DNA from: Pleomorphomonas oryzae DSM 16300
GTDB taxonomy: Bacteria; Pseudomonadota; Alphaproteobacteria; Rhizobiales; Pleomorphomonadaceae
Direction: 5' to 3'
NCBI RefSeq assembly: GCF_000422965.1
Contig: NZ_AUHB01000009.1
Coordinates: 1 to 64,000 of the forward strand
DNA: 64,000 nt
The translations under genes were made by a program, and so were the position numbers. How positions within the stretch are numbered: the first letter of the stretch is position 1; each line of letters begins with the position of its first letter. Below the pieces are notes generated by a model that was not told where the DNA came from, made no database searches, and saw nothing but the letters and a program-made list of their open reading frames with translations. Of this stretch, positions 47,739 to 58,150 are shown in pieces.

Positions 47739-47832
47739 AGTCTCCACTTTCTGCTGATTCGGCGGTGGCACTCAGTCAACCCGATGAACGCACAATACTC
47801 CAGTCAGGTTGCTTTAAACTTGTCTGCGAATG

Positions 47833-49233
47833 TCAGATTTCCGCGAGCGGACGCTGAATACGCTCGCCATAGCGCTGGTGAAAGGCGGTCATCGACTTAT
47901 CGGCGACGCGCACGGTGAGGTGCAGCGTGCCGTTCTCACCGTCGCGGCGCTCCAGCACCTCGCCATGATCGTAGAGCCATGCAAGCCCGGCGCCATCGGA
48001 GGGATCGAGAGTCAGCTCGTGGACCGGCTTTGAACCAACAAGCCTTTCCTCGATGGCCGCCAGCAGCTCCGGCAGCCCCTCGCCGGTAACGGCGGAAACA
48101 ACATGCCGCTCCTGCCCGCCCGGCGACTCGGTGGCCGCTTGCGCCAGCAGAACGTCGCGCCGCGCCTCGTCGACCAGATCGATCTTGTTCCATACCTCGA
48201 TGATACGGTCGCGGTCCTCGGGGTCGAGACCGAGCTGCTTCAGGACGTCGGCGACGTCGCTGGCCTGTGCCTCAGTGTCCTTATGCGAAATATCACGCAC
48301 ATGCAGGATGATGGACGCCTCGATGACCTCCTCAAGCGTCGCCCGGAAGGCTGCGACGAGGTGGGTCGGCAGATTGGAAATAAAGCCCACGGTATCGGAC
48401 AGAATCGCATCGGTGCCATGCGGTAGCTTGATACGGCGGAGCGTCGGATCCAGCGTCGCGAACAGAAGATCCTTGGCGAAGACTTCGGCTTCGGTCAGAT
48501 GATTGAAGAGAGTCGACTTGCCGGCGTTGGTATAGCCGACCAGCGCCACGACCGGATGCGGCACCTTGCGCCGCTGGCGCCGATGCAGGTCGCGCGTGCG
48601 CTTGACCTGTTCGAGGTCGGATTCGATGCGGGTGATCTTGTCCTGGAGTTGCCGACGGTCGGCCTCGATTTGCGTTTCGCCAGGGCCTCCGAGGAAGCCG
48701 AAGCCGCCGCGCTGCCGCTCAAGGTGGGTCCATGACCGGACGAGGCGGGACTTCTGGTACTTGAGGTGGGCGAGTTCCACCTGCAGCCGGCCCTCGCGCG
48801 TGCGTGCCCGCTCGCCGAAGATTTCAAGAATAAGTCCGGTGCGATCGATGACCTTGGTCTTCCAGGCCTTTTCGAGGTTACGCTGCTGAATGGGCGTCAG
48901 GGCGTGATCGACTATGACGAGGTCGATCTCCTCGGCCTCAACCGTCTCGCCGATTTCTTCCACCTTGCCGGAGCCAAATAATGTCGCCGGCTTTGGCTGG
49001 CTGACGGGCACGGGCAAAGTGGCGCGCACATCGAGATCGATGGCCTGAGCCAAGCCAAAGGCTTCCTCAAGACGCGCCTCAAGATCGCGTTGGCTGGTCT
49101 GAGCAGCTTCGTCCCTGCTTCCCCGCTGACGCAGGTCGGGCACAAGGACTAAAGCCCTCGCCGGCTCCTCGATGCGATCGACACTCTTCTTGCGAGGGCG
49201 GTCGCCCTCTTCAAGATCCTGTTCGTCGGTCAC
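47833..49233 (-). CDS. hflX: Ribosome-associated GTPase HflX
   Basis: A GTPase that binds 50S or stalled 70S ribosomes and helps split them. The 466-residue protein has the HflX N-terminal nucleotide-binding domain (FGSGKVEEI, VDHALTPIQQRNLE), a coiled-coil linker and the GGPGETQIE motif (182-190). The G domain follows, with P-loop GYTNAGKS (233-240), DTVGF and NKID. The start is GTG at 49233 with GGAGG four bases before it; upstream codons add nothing conserved. It follows hfq by about 100 bases, the usual order in Proteobacteria. Confidence 0.95.
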   Translation of the reverse strand: MTDEQDLEEGDRPRKKSVDRIEEPARALVLVPDLRQRGSRDEAAQTSQRDLEARLEEAFGLAQAIDLDVRATLPVPVSQPKPATLFGSGKVEEIGETVEAEEIDLVIVDHALTPIQQRNLEKAWKTKVIDRTGLILEIFGERARTREGRLQVELAHLKYQKSRLVRSWTHLERQRGGFGFLGGPGETQIEADRRQLQDKITRIESDLEQVKRTRDLHRRQRRKVPHPVVALVGYTNAGKSTLFNHLTEAEVFAKDLLFATLDPTLRRIKLPHGTDAILSDTVGFISNLPTHLVAAFRATLEEVIEASIILHVRDISHKDTEAQASDVADVLKQLGLDPEDRDRIIEVWNKIDLVDEARRDVLLAQAATESPGGQERHVVSAVTGEGLPELLAAIEERLVGSKPVHELTLDPSDGAGLAWLYDHGEVLERRDGENGTLHLTVRVADKSMTAFHQRYGERIQRPLAEI

Positions 49234-49334
49234 TTGGCCTCCCGAAACCGCGCCACTCGCGGGCAAAATTGAATTTCCGTGATGGTCCGCTCAGGGACGA
49301 GCCCATGAGCGGACAACAACGGAACAAACCGCAC

Positions 49335-49577
49335 TCAGTTCGGTTCCTCGCTGCCTTCGAAAAGGGCCAGCGGCTGAGCCGGCATGATGGTGGAGATGGC
49401 GTGCTTGTAGACGAGCTGAGAATGCCCATCGCGCCGCAGAAGGACGCAGAAATTGTCAAACCAGGTGACCACGCCTTGAAGCTTGACGCCGTTGATCAGA
49501 AAAATCGTCAGCGAAATCTTGTTCTTACGGACGTGATTGAGAAAGGTGTCCTGAAGGTTCTGGGCTTTGTCCGCCAT
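49335..49577 (-). CDS. hfq: RNA chaperone Hfq
   Basis: A hexameric Sm-like protein that pairs small RNAs with mRNAs. The 80-residue chain has the Sm1 motif ([20 protein letters not shown]) and Sm2 motif ([12 protein letters not shown]) with the YKHA signature, and the short acidic tail typical of alphaproteobacteria. AAAAGG is found before the ATG. It lies between dat and hflX, as in many rhizobia. Its presence is relevant to the small-RNA candidate near 54.7 kb. Confidence 0.97.
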   Translation of the reverse strand: MADKAQNLQDTFLNHVRKNKISLTIFLINGVKLQGVVTWFDNFCVLLRRDGHSQLVYKHAISTIMPAQPLALFEGSEEPN

Positions 49578-49850
49578 TTTATTCGGCCTTTTCGACTTCG
49601 TTTTTTTGTGAGGGCAAACGCCACACCGACGCCACGCGTCGCCCGAACTTATGGTTACGCCGGGCGCGTCGGAAATTACCAGTCCATTTCGAATGCGTGT
49701 CGCGGTCGGTGGGCTCGTGCTATCCGTGTTTCAGCCAACATGTGACAATTTTGCCAAGCGCGACCTCAGCCGTCAAATCGCTGTGCAACACAGCTCTTTA
49801 CGGATGCCATAGGGGCTGGAAGTCCTTCTGCGCTTGACGCGCCGGCGGCC

Positions 49851-50711
49851 TTAAATCGGCGTGCGCTCGGCGATGTCATGAAAACGCCGCCGCAGGGTGG
49901 CGGCAACGCTGCCCGGGGCGCCGTTGGCCACCGTCTCACCATCGACACTCACCACCGGGCAGAGAATCGCGCCGGCCGAGGTCAGAAACACTTCGCGGGC
50001 CGCCTTCATCTCAGCCACGGTGAAGCGTCGCTCCACCACCGGCACGCCTTCGGCGGCGGCAACCTCCATCAGCACCGAACGGGTGATGCCTCGCAGAATG
50101 CCCCGCTCAGCCGGACGGGTGACCAGCCGGCCCTCCCCGTCGACCAGCCAGACATTGGCGGACGAGCCTTCGGTGACGAAGCCGTCGGCATCGACGAACA
50201 CCGCCTCGAAAGCGCCAGCCTCGCGCGCCGCTTGCTTGGCGAGCGCATTGGGCAGCAAACCAACCGTCTTGATGTCCACACGCTCCCAGCGATTGTCGGG
50301 AAGGGTGATGACCGGCACGCCCTTCTCGTAGCGAAGCGCGGCGGCGGCAACATCCAGCGACTTGGCCGTTGCGGTAAATGTCGGATTCACACCCGTCGGA
50401 AAGGCGTGGTCGCGCGGCGCGGCGCCGCGGGAAATCTGCCAGTAGACATAGCCGTTTTCGACCCGGTTGCGGCGGGCGACCTCCCGCAACACGTGGGTCA
50501 TCGCCGCCCGGCTCATCGGGCTGACGATCCTCAGTTCGGCCAGCGAACGGTCGAGCCGGTCGAGATGGCGGCGAAGATCGATGATGGCGCCGTCCTTGAT
50601 CTGGCAGGCCTCATAGACCGCATCGGCGAACTGGTTGCCGCGATCCTCGACGCTGACGACCGCCTCCCTCGAGGGAACATAGCGTCCGTTGACGTAGGTA
50701 ATGCGGGACAT
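49851..50711 (-). CDS. dat: D-amino acid aminotransferase (class IV)
   Basis: A PLP enzyme of fold type IV, related to D-alanine transaminase, which makes D-glutamate or D-amino acids for the cell wall. The 286-residue protein has the PLP lysine at K148 (DIKTVGLLPN) and the ITEGSSANVW-like stretch (VTEGSSANVWLV), with RGITRSV in the phosphate site. The SRGAAPRDHAFP loop is typical of this group. A dat-like gene just upstream of hfq is common in Hyphomicrobiales. A branched-chain specificity cannot be excluded, but the length and motifs favour dat. It follows lolD by 39 bases. Confidence 0.9.
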   Translation of the reverse strand: MSRITYVNGRYVPSREAVVSVEDRGNQFADAVYEACQIKDGAIIDLRRHLDRLDRSLAELRIVSPMSRAAMTHVLREVARRNRVENGYVYWQISRGAAPRDHAFPTGVNPTFTATAKSLDVAAAALRYEKGVPVITLPDNRWERVDIKTVGLLPNALAKQAAREAGAFEAVFVDADGFVTEGSSANVWLVDGEGRLVTRPAERGILRGITRSVLMEVAAAEGVPVVERRFTVAEMKAAREVFLTSAGAILCPVVSVDGETVANGAPGSVAATLRRRFHDIAERTPI

Positions 50712-50750
50712 GGCCGGCTCTCCACAGCAATAAGGCAGGCGGTTCTAAGG

Positions 50751-51463
<713 letters not shown>

Positions 51464-51464
<1 letters not shown>

Positions 51465-52732
51465 CACTCGTACCTCAGCGCGTCGACGGGATCGAGACGG
51501 GCCGCCTTCCAGGCGGGATAGATGGTAGCGACGAAGGACAGCACCAGCGCCATGATCAGCACGCTGACCGTCTCGTGCATCTGCATGTCGGCCGGAAGCT
51601 GGCTGAGGTAGTAAAGCTCCGGCGAGAACAGCTCGGTCGACGTCAGCCAGGATACGAACTGCCGGATCTTCTCGACGTTGAGGCAAACGAGCAGGCCAAG
51701 TCCGAAGCCGGCGATCGTGCCGGCAACGCCGATCGCCGAGCCGGTAATCAGGAAGATGCGCAGGATGGAGCCACGGCTGGCGCCCATCGTGCGGAGAATG
51801 GCAATGTCGTGGCTCTTGTCCTTGACCAGCATGGTCATGCCGGAGACGATGTTGAGCGCCGCCACCAGCACGATCAGCGTCAGGATCATGAACATCACGT
51901 TGCGCTCGACTTCGAGCGCCGAGAAGAAGGTGACGTTACGCTGCCGCCAGTCGGTGATCATCACCGGTCGCCCGGCATCGACGGTCAGCTTGTCCTTGAT
52001 CGTGCCGATGTCGTCGGGATTGTTCAGGAAGACGTCGATGGCGGTGACCTTGTCCTCCATCATGAAGAACTTCTGCGCCTCGGCGATCGGCATGAACACG
52101 AAGGTGCCATCGTATTCGCTCATGCCGATCTTGAAGATGGCGGCGACCGGATAGGCCTTGACGCGCGGCGTCGTGCCGAGAGCCGTCACATTACCCTTGG
52201 GGCTGACCAGCGTCACCTTATCGCCGACCGTCACGCCGAGGCTCTCGGCGAGCCGCTGACCGATGGCGATGCCGACGCCTTCGTCGAACTTGTCGAAGGA
52301 GCCGATCTGCACCGTATTGTAGACGAGCGGCAATTTCTGAAGGTCGGCGCTGCGCACGCCGCGCACCAGCACGCCAAATGCGCCTGATGGCCCCGAGGCC
52401 AGCACCTGTCCTTCGACGAAGGGCATGGCAATCTTGACGCCCTCGACGCCGGCCAGGCGATCGGCAACAGAAACATAGTCGGTGAGCGGGCTATCGATCG
52501 GCTGAACCACGGCATGGCCGTTGATGCCGAGGATCTTGTCCATCAACTGACCGCGGAAGCCATTCATCACTGCCATGACGATGATCAGCGTGGCGACGCC
52601 CAGCATGATGCCGACGAAAGAGAAGCCGGCAATCACCGAAATGAAGGCTTCCTTGCGGCGAGACCTCAGATAACGACCGGCCAGTTTCCATTCGAAGGGA
52701 GCGAAGGGTCGCCCCGCTTTCGCCTCGCTCAT
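51464..52732 (-). CDS. lolC: Lipoprotein-releasing system permease (LolC/LolE family)
   Basis: The membrane subunit of the Lol exporter, 422 residues. One N-terminal membrane helix (about 25-50, in [20 protein letters not shown]) is followed by a periplasmic domain of about 220 residues, then three membrane helices in the FtsX-type C-terminal domain ([21 protein letters not shown]). A single LolC/E-type gene suggests a homodimeric LolF-type system, as is usual outside Gammaproteobacteria. GGAGG lies seven bases before the ATG at 52732. Confidence 0.93.
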
Positions 52733-52932
52733 CCAAAGACCTCCAAACGCCGGCCAACCACAGGAATTCCGCACCATGGCCGCGTCGATCGGTGGCCGAC
52801 TCGCGGACGCCACCGGCGGCGACATGTGAGACTAGCAAATTCCGCCCGCCGGCAAGCTGTTGTTTCCGCGTTTTCCAGACGGAATCGAACAGCCGCAAGG
52901 GGCGGCACATAACCGCCCCTCTTCAGCGACAA

Positions 52933-54255
52933 TCAGGCCTTTTCTGTGACGCGGGCGATAGCCGATTCCAGCGACACCAGTTCCTTGTCGCCGGTGGAGC
53001 GGCGCTTCAGCTCGACCACCCCGTCAGCAAGCCCCTTCGGGCCGATGATGATCTGCCAAGGCAGACCGATCAGATCCATCGACGCGAACTTGGCGCCAGG
53101 GCGGGCAGCCGTATCGTCGTAGAGCGGATCCTTGCCGGCAGCGGCGAGCTTGGCATAGGCGTCCTCGCAGGCTGCGCTGACAGCCGCGTCATCGGGCCTG
53201 AGGCTGACGATACCGGCACCGAACGGCGTGACGCTCTCCGGCCAGATAATGCCGGTGTCATCGTGGCTCGCTTCGATGATGGCGCCGATCAGACGCGATA
53301 CGCCGATGCCATAAGAGCCCATGATCACCGGCTGTTCGCTGCCGTCGGGCATGGCCACCTTGGCGCCCATCGGCTCGGAGTACTTGGTGCCGAAGGAGAA
53401 GATGTGCCCAACCTCGATGCCACGCGCCGACACGCGCCGCTCCTCGGGCAGCGCAGCGAAGGCCGCCTCGTCGTGCATCTCATCGGTGGCGGCGTAGCGA
53501 CTGGTGAACATGTCGACGATCGGCGACAGATCACCGCCGAAGTCGACGTCTTCGCCCGGCACCGGCAGGTCGAGGAGATCCTTGTCGCAGAACACGGCGC
53601 TCTCACCGGTCGAGGCGAGAATAATGAACTCATGGCTGAGCTTGCCGCCGATCGGGCCCGTATCGGCTCGCATCGGAATGGCAGTGAGGCCAAGCCGCTT
53701 GTAGGTCCTGAGATAGGCGACGAACATCTTGTGATAGGCGCGCAGCGCACCGGCCTGATCGACGTCGAAGGAATAGGCGTCCTTCATCAGGAATTCGCGG
53801 CCGCGCATCACACCGAAGCGCGGACGCACTTCGTCACGGAACTTCCACTGAATATTGTAGAGATTGAGCGGCAGGTCGCGATAGGAGCGGACGTAGGTGC
53901 GGAAAATGTCGGTGACGACTTCTTCAGCCGTCGGACCATAGAGCATCTCGCGCTCGTGGCGGTCGACGATGCGCAGCATCTCCTTGCCATAGGCATCGTA
54001 ACGGCCGCTTTCGCGCCAGAGATCTGCCGGCTGGATGGACGGCATCAGAATCTCGACGGCGCCGGAGCGGTCCTGTTCCTCGCGAACGATCGCTTCGATC
54101 TTCTTCAAAACCTTGAGGCCGAGCGGCAGCCAGGAATAGATGCCGGCGTTTTGCTGGCGCATCATACCGGCGCGCAGCATCAGGCGATGCGAGACGATCT
54201 CCGCCTCCTTAGGCGCCTCTTTGAGAATGGGCAGGAAATACCGGCTGAGACGCAT
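52933..54255 (-). CDS. proS: Prolyl-tRNA synthetase, short alphaproteobacterial form
   Basis: It charges tRNA-Pro with proline. The class II core is clear: motif 1 in the [14 protein letters not shown] region, motif 2 with [25 protein letters not shown], motif 3 with [16 protein letters not shown], and a C-terminal anticodon-binding domain. At 440 residues it lacks the insertion (INS) editing domain of about 180 residues found in the E. coli enzyme, a known feature of the alphaproteobacterial form. Editing of mischarged Ala-tRNA-Pro would then depend on a free-standing ProXp-type protein, which is not in this window. It is the first gene of the proS-lolC-lolD-dat-hfq-hflX string. Confidence 0.96.
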   Translation of the reverse strand: MRLSRYFLPILKEAPKEAEIVSHRLMLRAGMMRQQNAGIYSWLPLGLKVLKKIEAIVREEQDRSGAVEILMPSIQPADLWRESGRYDAYGKEMLRIVDRHEREMLYGPTAEEVVTDIFRTYVRSYRDLPLNLYNIQWKFRDEVRPRFGVMRGREFLMKDAYSFDVDQAGALRAYHKMFVAYLRTYKRLGLTAIPMRADTGPIGGKLSHEFIILASTGESAVFCDKDLLDLPVPGEDVDFGGDLSPIVDMFTSRYAATDEMHDEAAFAALPEERRVSARGIEVGHIFSFGTKYSEPMGAKVAMPDGSEQPVIMGSYGIGVSRLIGAIIEASHDDTGIIWPESVTPFGAGIVSLRPDDAAVSAACEDAYAKLAAAGKDPLYDDTAARPGAKFASMDLIGLPWQIIIGPKGLADGVVELKRRSTGDKELVSLESAIARVTEKA

Positions 54256-54689
54256 GGAATCCTCTCGCGCGTTGGGATGAGCGCGCTACTCAAAGCGCAT
54301 CGACCTTGAAAAAACAAGATCGATCGGTCACCGACAGGCCGAAAGCAACGCCCTGCCCAGCGAATGGCTATGACTTTAGTCTATGAGGCAAACCACAGAT
54401 GCCGCACCAATTAGGAACCACTCCAGAAGCCATTTCTAACCTGTTGAAAGGACGATATTTTCAGATTTAATTCGCAAGGCGTACGAACCAATTGGCCCAT
54501 GCTGAACAAGCATGCAGCCTATGCACAAATGGATGACAAACCAAAAATCGCAGTGTATGGTACCCGCCATAAATAAGGACGGCACGGCCAAAAGACGCAA
54601 CGCCTCAGTAAATGAGGCCGTCAAAATAGGCAAAAATAGAATGCCTTCCAGTTTATCGCGGTCTGAGTCTTGGGAGGGAAAACCCATAT

Positions 54690-54797
54690 AGGCGCGGAAA
54701 CGCTGCCGCCAGCGGATGGATTGGGAGGTCTTTCTATCTGTAGGCTTTATGGGCTGACACGCGGAACTAAAAGCAGGGCTTCGGCCCTGCTTTTTTA
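54690..54797 (+). ncRNA. Candidate small RNA ending at an orphan terminator
   Basis: Only the 3' end is well supported, by the terminator at 54771-54800. The region before it carries GC-rich pairing potential (GCGG/CCGC near 54694-54715) and a purine-rich GGGAGG stretch near 54723. The 5' end given here is a guess; no convincing promoter was found within 300 bases. A read-through product of proS is excluded by orientation. hfq in the same window makes an Hfq-dependent RNA possible. Confidence 0.3.
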
Positions 54798-54800
54798 TTT
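54771..54800 (+). terminator. Orphan Rho-independent terminator with UUCG tetraloop
   Basis: AAGCAGGGC (54771-54779), loop TTCG, GCCCTGCTT (54784-54792) and then TTTTTATTT is one of the strongest terminators in the window. No plus-strand gene precedes it for over 500 bases, and the next gene (pirin) begins 134 bases after it. Confidence 0.92.
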
Positions 54801-54933
54801 ACTGCTGTCGATAGTCTTGTTTTTGTTTTTCGCGCTCGTCTCCCAGCGATCATGAAAACACCGTTCAACAAACCACCGCTACCGTTCATCCGCAGAACCC
54901 CTTATCCTGTCAGGCAACAGGAAAGGACAAGCT

Positions 54934-55857
54934 ATGAGCATTCCCGGTAAGGGCGGCAACGACCGCATCGAGGAGATCATTCTTCCCAATGTTCGTGATC
55001 TCGGTGGCTTCAAGGTGCGCCGCGCCCTGCCATCGGTCCAGCGCCGTATGGTCGGTCCGTTCATCTTCTTTGATCAGATGGGACCGGTGATGTTCGGAGC
55101 CGGCGAGGCGGAGGACGTGCGGCCGCATCCGCATATCGGCCTGTCGACGCTGACCTACCTGTTCGACGGCGAGATGATCCACCGCGACAGCGCCGGCCAT
55201 AAGGAGACGATCCGGGCCGGCGAGGTCAACTGGATGACGGCCGGCAACGGCATCGTCCATTCCGAGCGTTTTCCGACAGCAGTGCATACCGCCGGCGGCA
55301 GCCTGTTCGGCACGCAGATCTGGGTGGCACTCCCTAGGGACAGCGAGGAAATCGCCCCTCTGTTCAGCCACCACGACAAGGCAGTCCTGCCCACCTTCTC
55401 CGACACGGGCGTGCGAATGACGCTGGTGGCCGGCGATGGTTTCGGCACTCGCTCACCGGTGCCTGTCTATTCCGATCTCATGTATGCGGACGTTCATCTC
55501 GAGGCCGGCGCACGGTTCAAGGTGCCAGCCGACCATATCGAGCGTGCCGCCTATGTCATCAGTGGCGGAGTCGGCATCGAGGGGCAGGACGGCGTGTTCC
55601 CGCCGAACCAGCTCGTCGTTTTCAAACCAGGGATCGAGGTGATCCTGGCCGCCACAGAGCCGACACGCCTCGTGCTGATCGGCGGCGAGCCGTTCCCCGA
55701 GAAGCGCCACATCTACTGGAACTTCGTTTCGTCGTCCAAAGAGCGCATCGAAGCTGCCAAGGCCGACTGGCGCGCCCGTCGCTTCCCGGAAATTGCCGGT
55801 GAGACGGAATTCATCCCACTGCCACCCGATCCGCCCGGACTGAAGATCAGGGACTGA
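54934..55857 (+). CDS. Pirin family protein
   Basis: A bicupin iron-binding protein, 307 residues. The N-terminal cupin has the metal-binding pattern RPHPHIGLSTLTYLFDGE and the HSE of GIVHSERF, so the pirin metal site (three His, one Glu) is present. The pirin_C domain occupies about 180-290. Bacterial pirins have been linked to quercetinase activity and to regulation of pyruvate metabolism; which applies here is not known. AAAGGA lies before the ATG. It converges on rpsI and shares a terminator with it. Confidence 0.93.
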   Translation: MSIPGKGGNDRIEEIILPNVRDLGGFKVRRALPSVQRRMVGPFIFFDQMGPVMFGAGEAEDVRPHPHIGLSTLTYLFDGEMIHRDSAGHKETIRAGEVNWMTAGNGIVHSERFPTAVHTAGGSLFGTQIWVALPRDSEEIAPLFSHHDKAVLPTFSDTGVRMTLVAGDGFGTRSPVPVYSDLMYADVHLEAGARFKVPADHIERAAYVISGGVGIEGQDGVFPPNQLVVFKPGIEVILAATEPTRLVLIGGEPFPEKRHIYWNFVSSSKERIEAAKADWRARRFPEIAGETEFIPLPPDPPGLKIRD

Positions 55858-55891
55858 CGGCAGCAGCTTCCCAAGCTGAATACAGAAACGA

Positions 55892-55920
55892 AAAGGGCGG
55901 CGCCTTTGGCACCGCCCTTT
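55892..55920. terminator. Bidirectional terminator between pirin and rpsI
   Basis: AAAGGGCGG-C-GCC / GGC-A-CCGCCCTTT (55892-55904 with 55908-55920, one mismatch, TTT loop). On the minus strand the stem is followed by a T-run (TCGTTTC), serving rplM-rpsI; on the plus strand the T-rich stem end serves pirin. Confidence 0.82.
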
Positions 55921-55943
55921 CCATATTGCAATCCGAAACTCGA

Positions 55944-56420
55944 TCAGCGCTTCGAGAACTGGAAGCTCCGGCGCGCCTTGCGCTTGCCGTACTTCTTGCG
56001 CTCGACGACGCGGCTGTCGCGGGTCAGGAAGCCGAGCTTCTTGAGCACGCCACGCAGGCCCGGCTCGTAGTAGGTGAGAGCCTTGGAGATGCCGTGACGC
56101 AGCGCACCGGCCTGGCCGGAGAGACCGCCGCCGGCGACGGTGGCGATAACGTCGAACTGGCCGTCACGCGCCGCGGCGTAGATCGGCTGTTGGACGATCA
56201 TCTGAAGCACCGGACGACCGAAGTAAGCGTTGAACTCCTTGTCGTTCACGATGATCTTGCCGGAACCCGGCTTGATCCAGACGCGTGCGATGGCGTTCTT
56301 GCGCTTGCCGGTGGCATAGGCGCGGCCGAACTTATCGAGCTTCTGGACGTGCACCGGGGCCTCGGCCACCTGAGCGACGTCGGCAGTGCCGAGTTCAGCG
56401 AGGGAGGAGAGCTCAGCCAT
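55944..56420 (-). CDS. rpsI: 30S ribosomal protein S9
   Basis: A small-subunit ribosomal protein whose C-terminal tail reaches the P-site tRNA. The 158-residue protein has the S9 domain with [20 protein letters not shown], a [15 protein letters not shown] stretch and the diagnostic basic end FQFSKR. The N-terminal 30 residues are an alphaproteobacterial extension rich in Ala, Glu and Val. It starts three bases after rplM, the conserved order. Confidence 0.98.
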   Translation of the reverse strand: MAELSSLAELGTADVAQVAEAPVHVQKLDKFGRAYATGKRKNAIARVWIKPGSGKIIVNDKEFNAYFGRPVLQMIVQQPIYAAARDGQFDVIATVAGGGLSGQAGALRHGISKALTYYEPGLRGVLKKLGFLTRDSRVVERKKYGKRKARRSFQFSKR

Positions 56421-56423
56421 GGA

Positions 56424-56885
56424 TCAAGGCCTCGTGTTCATCTTGTTCATCGACTTGACGTCGAGGACTTCCGGCTGCTGGGCGGCATGGGGATGCTCGG
56501 CACCGGCATAGACGCGGAGGTTGGAAAGCTGGCGACGGCCGAGCGGACCCTCAGGGATCATGCGCTCAACAGCCTTCTCGAGCACGCGCTCCGGGAAGCG
56601 GCCCTCGAGGATCTGGCGCGCCTTGCGCTCCTTGATGCCGCCGATGTAGCCGGTGTGCCAGTAGTAGGTCTTGTCAGTGTACTTGCGGCCGGTCAGCACC
56701 ACCTTGCCCGCGTTGATGACGATGACATTGTCGCCATCATCCATGTGCGGGGTGTAGGTGGCCTTGTGCTTTCCGCGGAGGCGCATCGCGATTACAGTCG
56801 CGAGGCGGCCGACCACGAGGCCTTCGGCGTCGATCAAGACCCACTTCTTCTCGATGTTCGCCGGCTTCGCCGTATAGGTCGTCAT
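56424..56885 (-). CDS. rplM: 50S ribosomal protein L13
   Basis: An early-assembly protein of the large subunit, 153 residues. It has the N-terminal [23 protein letters not shown], the central [15 protein letters not shown] and the C-terminal [17 protein letters not shown]. The ATG at 56885 gives the standard N-terminus; a longer frame to 57005 lies in the leader. It is co-transcribed with rpsI. A GC-rich hairpin lies just upstream in the leader. Confidence 0.98.
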   Translation of the reverse strand: MTTYTAKPANIEKKWVLIDAEGLVVGRLATVIAMRLRGKHKATYTPHMDDGDNVIVINAGKVVLTGRKYTDKTYYWHTGYIGGIKERKARQILEGRFPERVLEKAVERMIPEGPLGRRQLSNLRVYAGAEHPHAAQQPEVLDVKSMNKMNTRP

Positions 56886-56907
56886 GGGCGTTACCGTCTT
56901 CCGGTTG

Positions 56908-56927
56908 GGCCGCCCGGAAAGGCGGCC
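56908..56927 (-). promoter_or_regulatory. Hairpin in the rplM-rpsI leader
   Basis: GGCCGCC/GGCGGCC (56908-56914 with 56921-56927, 6-nt loop) lies 23 bases upstream of the rplM start. Ribosomal protein operons often carry such leader structures for feedback control; the role here is inferred. Confidence 0.45.
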
Positions 56928-57076
56928 GGTTCGTCTCAGCTTCCGCACCGTTACCGATGCGAAAGGGCGGCTCCCGTTGCCGGGCGCCGCCGTCGTGCCT
57001 TCCAATATGGAAATGCCGTCCGTTTGTCAAGCAGAACGGACGGCACTCAAACCATATGTATCAATGGGTTAGATTA

Positions 57077-57096
57077 TGCGGTATCATGGTACCGCA
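57077..57096 (-). terminator. Possible terminator of fabD
   Basis: TGCGGTA/TACCGCA form a perfect 7-bp stem (57077-57083 with 57090-57096) with a 6-nt loop, 14 bases after the fabD stop on the minus strand. The tail (TAATCTAAC) is weak. Confidence 0.5.
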
Positions 57097-57109
57097 CGAT
57101 TTTGACCGT

Positions 57110-58057
57110 CTAGACGAAGCCGAGAAGCGCCTTGACGTCGGCGATATCGGTCGGCTTGCCATAGTCGATTACGCCTTCGGCCGGCGCGATGCGGCGGATC
57201 AGGCCGGACAGCACCTTGCCGGCACCCACTTCGACAAACTTGTCGACGCCAGCGCCGGCCATGGCCGACACGCTCTCGCGCCAGCGAACGGTGCCGGTCA
57301 CCTGCGCGACGAGCTGATTGCGAATGGCCTCGGGATCGGACGTGGGGGCGGCAGTGACGTTGGCGAAGATCGGCACGATCGGGGCAACGATGGTCGCCTT
57401 GGCGAGTGCCTCGGCCATCGCCTCGGCAGCCGGCTGCATCAACTGGCAATGGAAGGGAGCGGACACGTTGAGCAGCATGGCGCGCTTGGCGCCTTTAGCC
57501 TTGGCAATGTCGACGGCACGGATGACAGCCAGCTTGGTGCCCGACACCACAACCTGACCGGGGGCGTTGTCGTTGGCCGCCTCGCAGACATCGCCTTGAG
57601 CGGCTTCCTTGGCAACAGCCACCGCCGTCTCGAAGTCGAGACCGAGCAGAGCCGCCATGGCGCCCTCGCCTACCGGTACCGCCTTCTGCATGGCGTTGCC
57701 GCGCGTCCGCAGCAGGCGCGCGGCGTCGGTCACGGTCAGCGCGCCGGCGGCGGCCAGCGCCGAGTATTCGCCCAGGGAATGACCGGCGACGAACGCAGCA
57801 TGCTGCTTGATGGTGATACCTTCGGCCTCCAAGGCGCGGAGAGCGGCCAGGCTGACGGCCATCAGCGCCGGCTGGGTATTGGCGGTCAGCGTCAGTTGAT
57901 CCTCAGGACCGTTGAAGATGATGTCGGACAGCTTCTCGCCGAGAGCCTCGTCCACTTCTTCGAACACCGCCCGCGCGGTGGCATAATGATCGGCGAGGGC
58001 CTTGCCCATGCCGATGGCCTGACTGCCCTGACCGGGAAACACGAAGGCGTTGGTCAT
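57110..58057 (-). CDS. fabD: Malonyl-CoA:acyl-carrier-protein transacylase
   Basis: It loads malonyl groups onto acyl carrier protein for fatty acid synthesis. The 315-residue protein has GQGSQ (9-13), the nucleophile Ser94 in GHSLGEYSA (92-100), an Arg in LRTRG and the catalytic His in SAPFHCQLM. The ATG at 58057 gives the family N-terminus MTNAFVFPGQGSQ. In many rhizobia fabD is followed by fabG and acpP; here rplM is next, so fabD is separated from the rest of its usual cluster. Confidence 0.96.
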   Translation of the reverse strand: MTNAFVFPGQGSQAIGMGKALADHYATARAVFEEVDEALGEKLSDIIFNGPEDQLTLTANTQPALMAVSLAALRALEAEGITIKQHAAFVAGHSLGEYSALAAAGALTVTDAARLLRTRGNAMQKAVPVGEGAMAALLGLDFETAVAVAKEAAQGDVCEAANDNAPGQVVVSGTKLAVIRAVDIAKAKGAKRAMLLNVSAPFHCQLMQPAAEAMAEALAKATIVAPIVPIFANVTAAPTSDPEAIRNQLVAQVTGTVRWRESVSAMAGAGVDKFVEVGAGKVLSGLIRRIAPAEGVIDYGKPTDIADVKALLGFV

Positions 58058-58150
58058 CTGTTGGCTTTCCTCAATGGCTTTCGGCCGGACACGACCATCT
58101 GGCCGCCCAAGAGTCAAGGCCGCGCCGCCTGCATCCGGGGAAATGCGGGC

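Larger units (their letters stand above)
54256..54933. other. Long AT-richer intergenic region between proS and pirin
   Basis: These 678 bases have no confident protein gene. The part from about 54360 to 54680 is markedly AT-rich compared with the flanking genes. A minus-strand frame of 83 codons (54436-54687) is hydrophobic but lacks a ribosome site and family match. A perfect UUCG-capped terminator sits at 54771-54800 with no gene in front of it. The proS promoter should lie near 54260-54330. Confidence 0.55.

Noticed and set aside
54436-54687. Minus-strand frame of 83 codons in the AT-rich gap
   Set aside because: It is hydrophobic and could be a small membrane protein, but there is no ribosome site, no known family and codon use differs from all neighbours.
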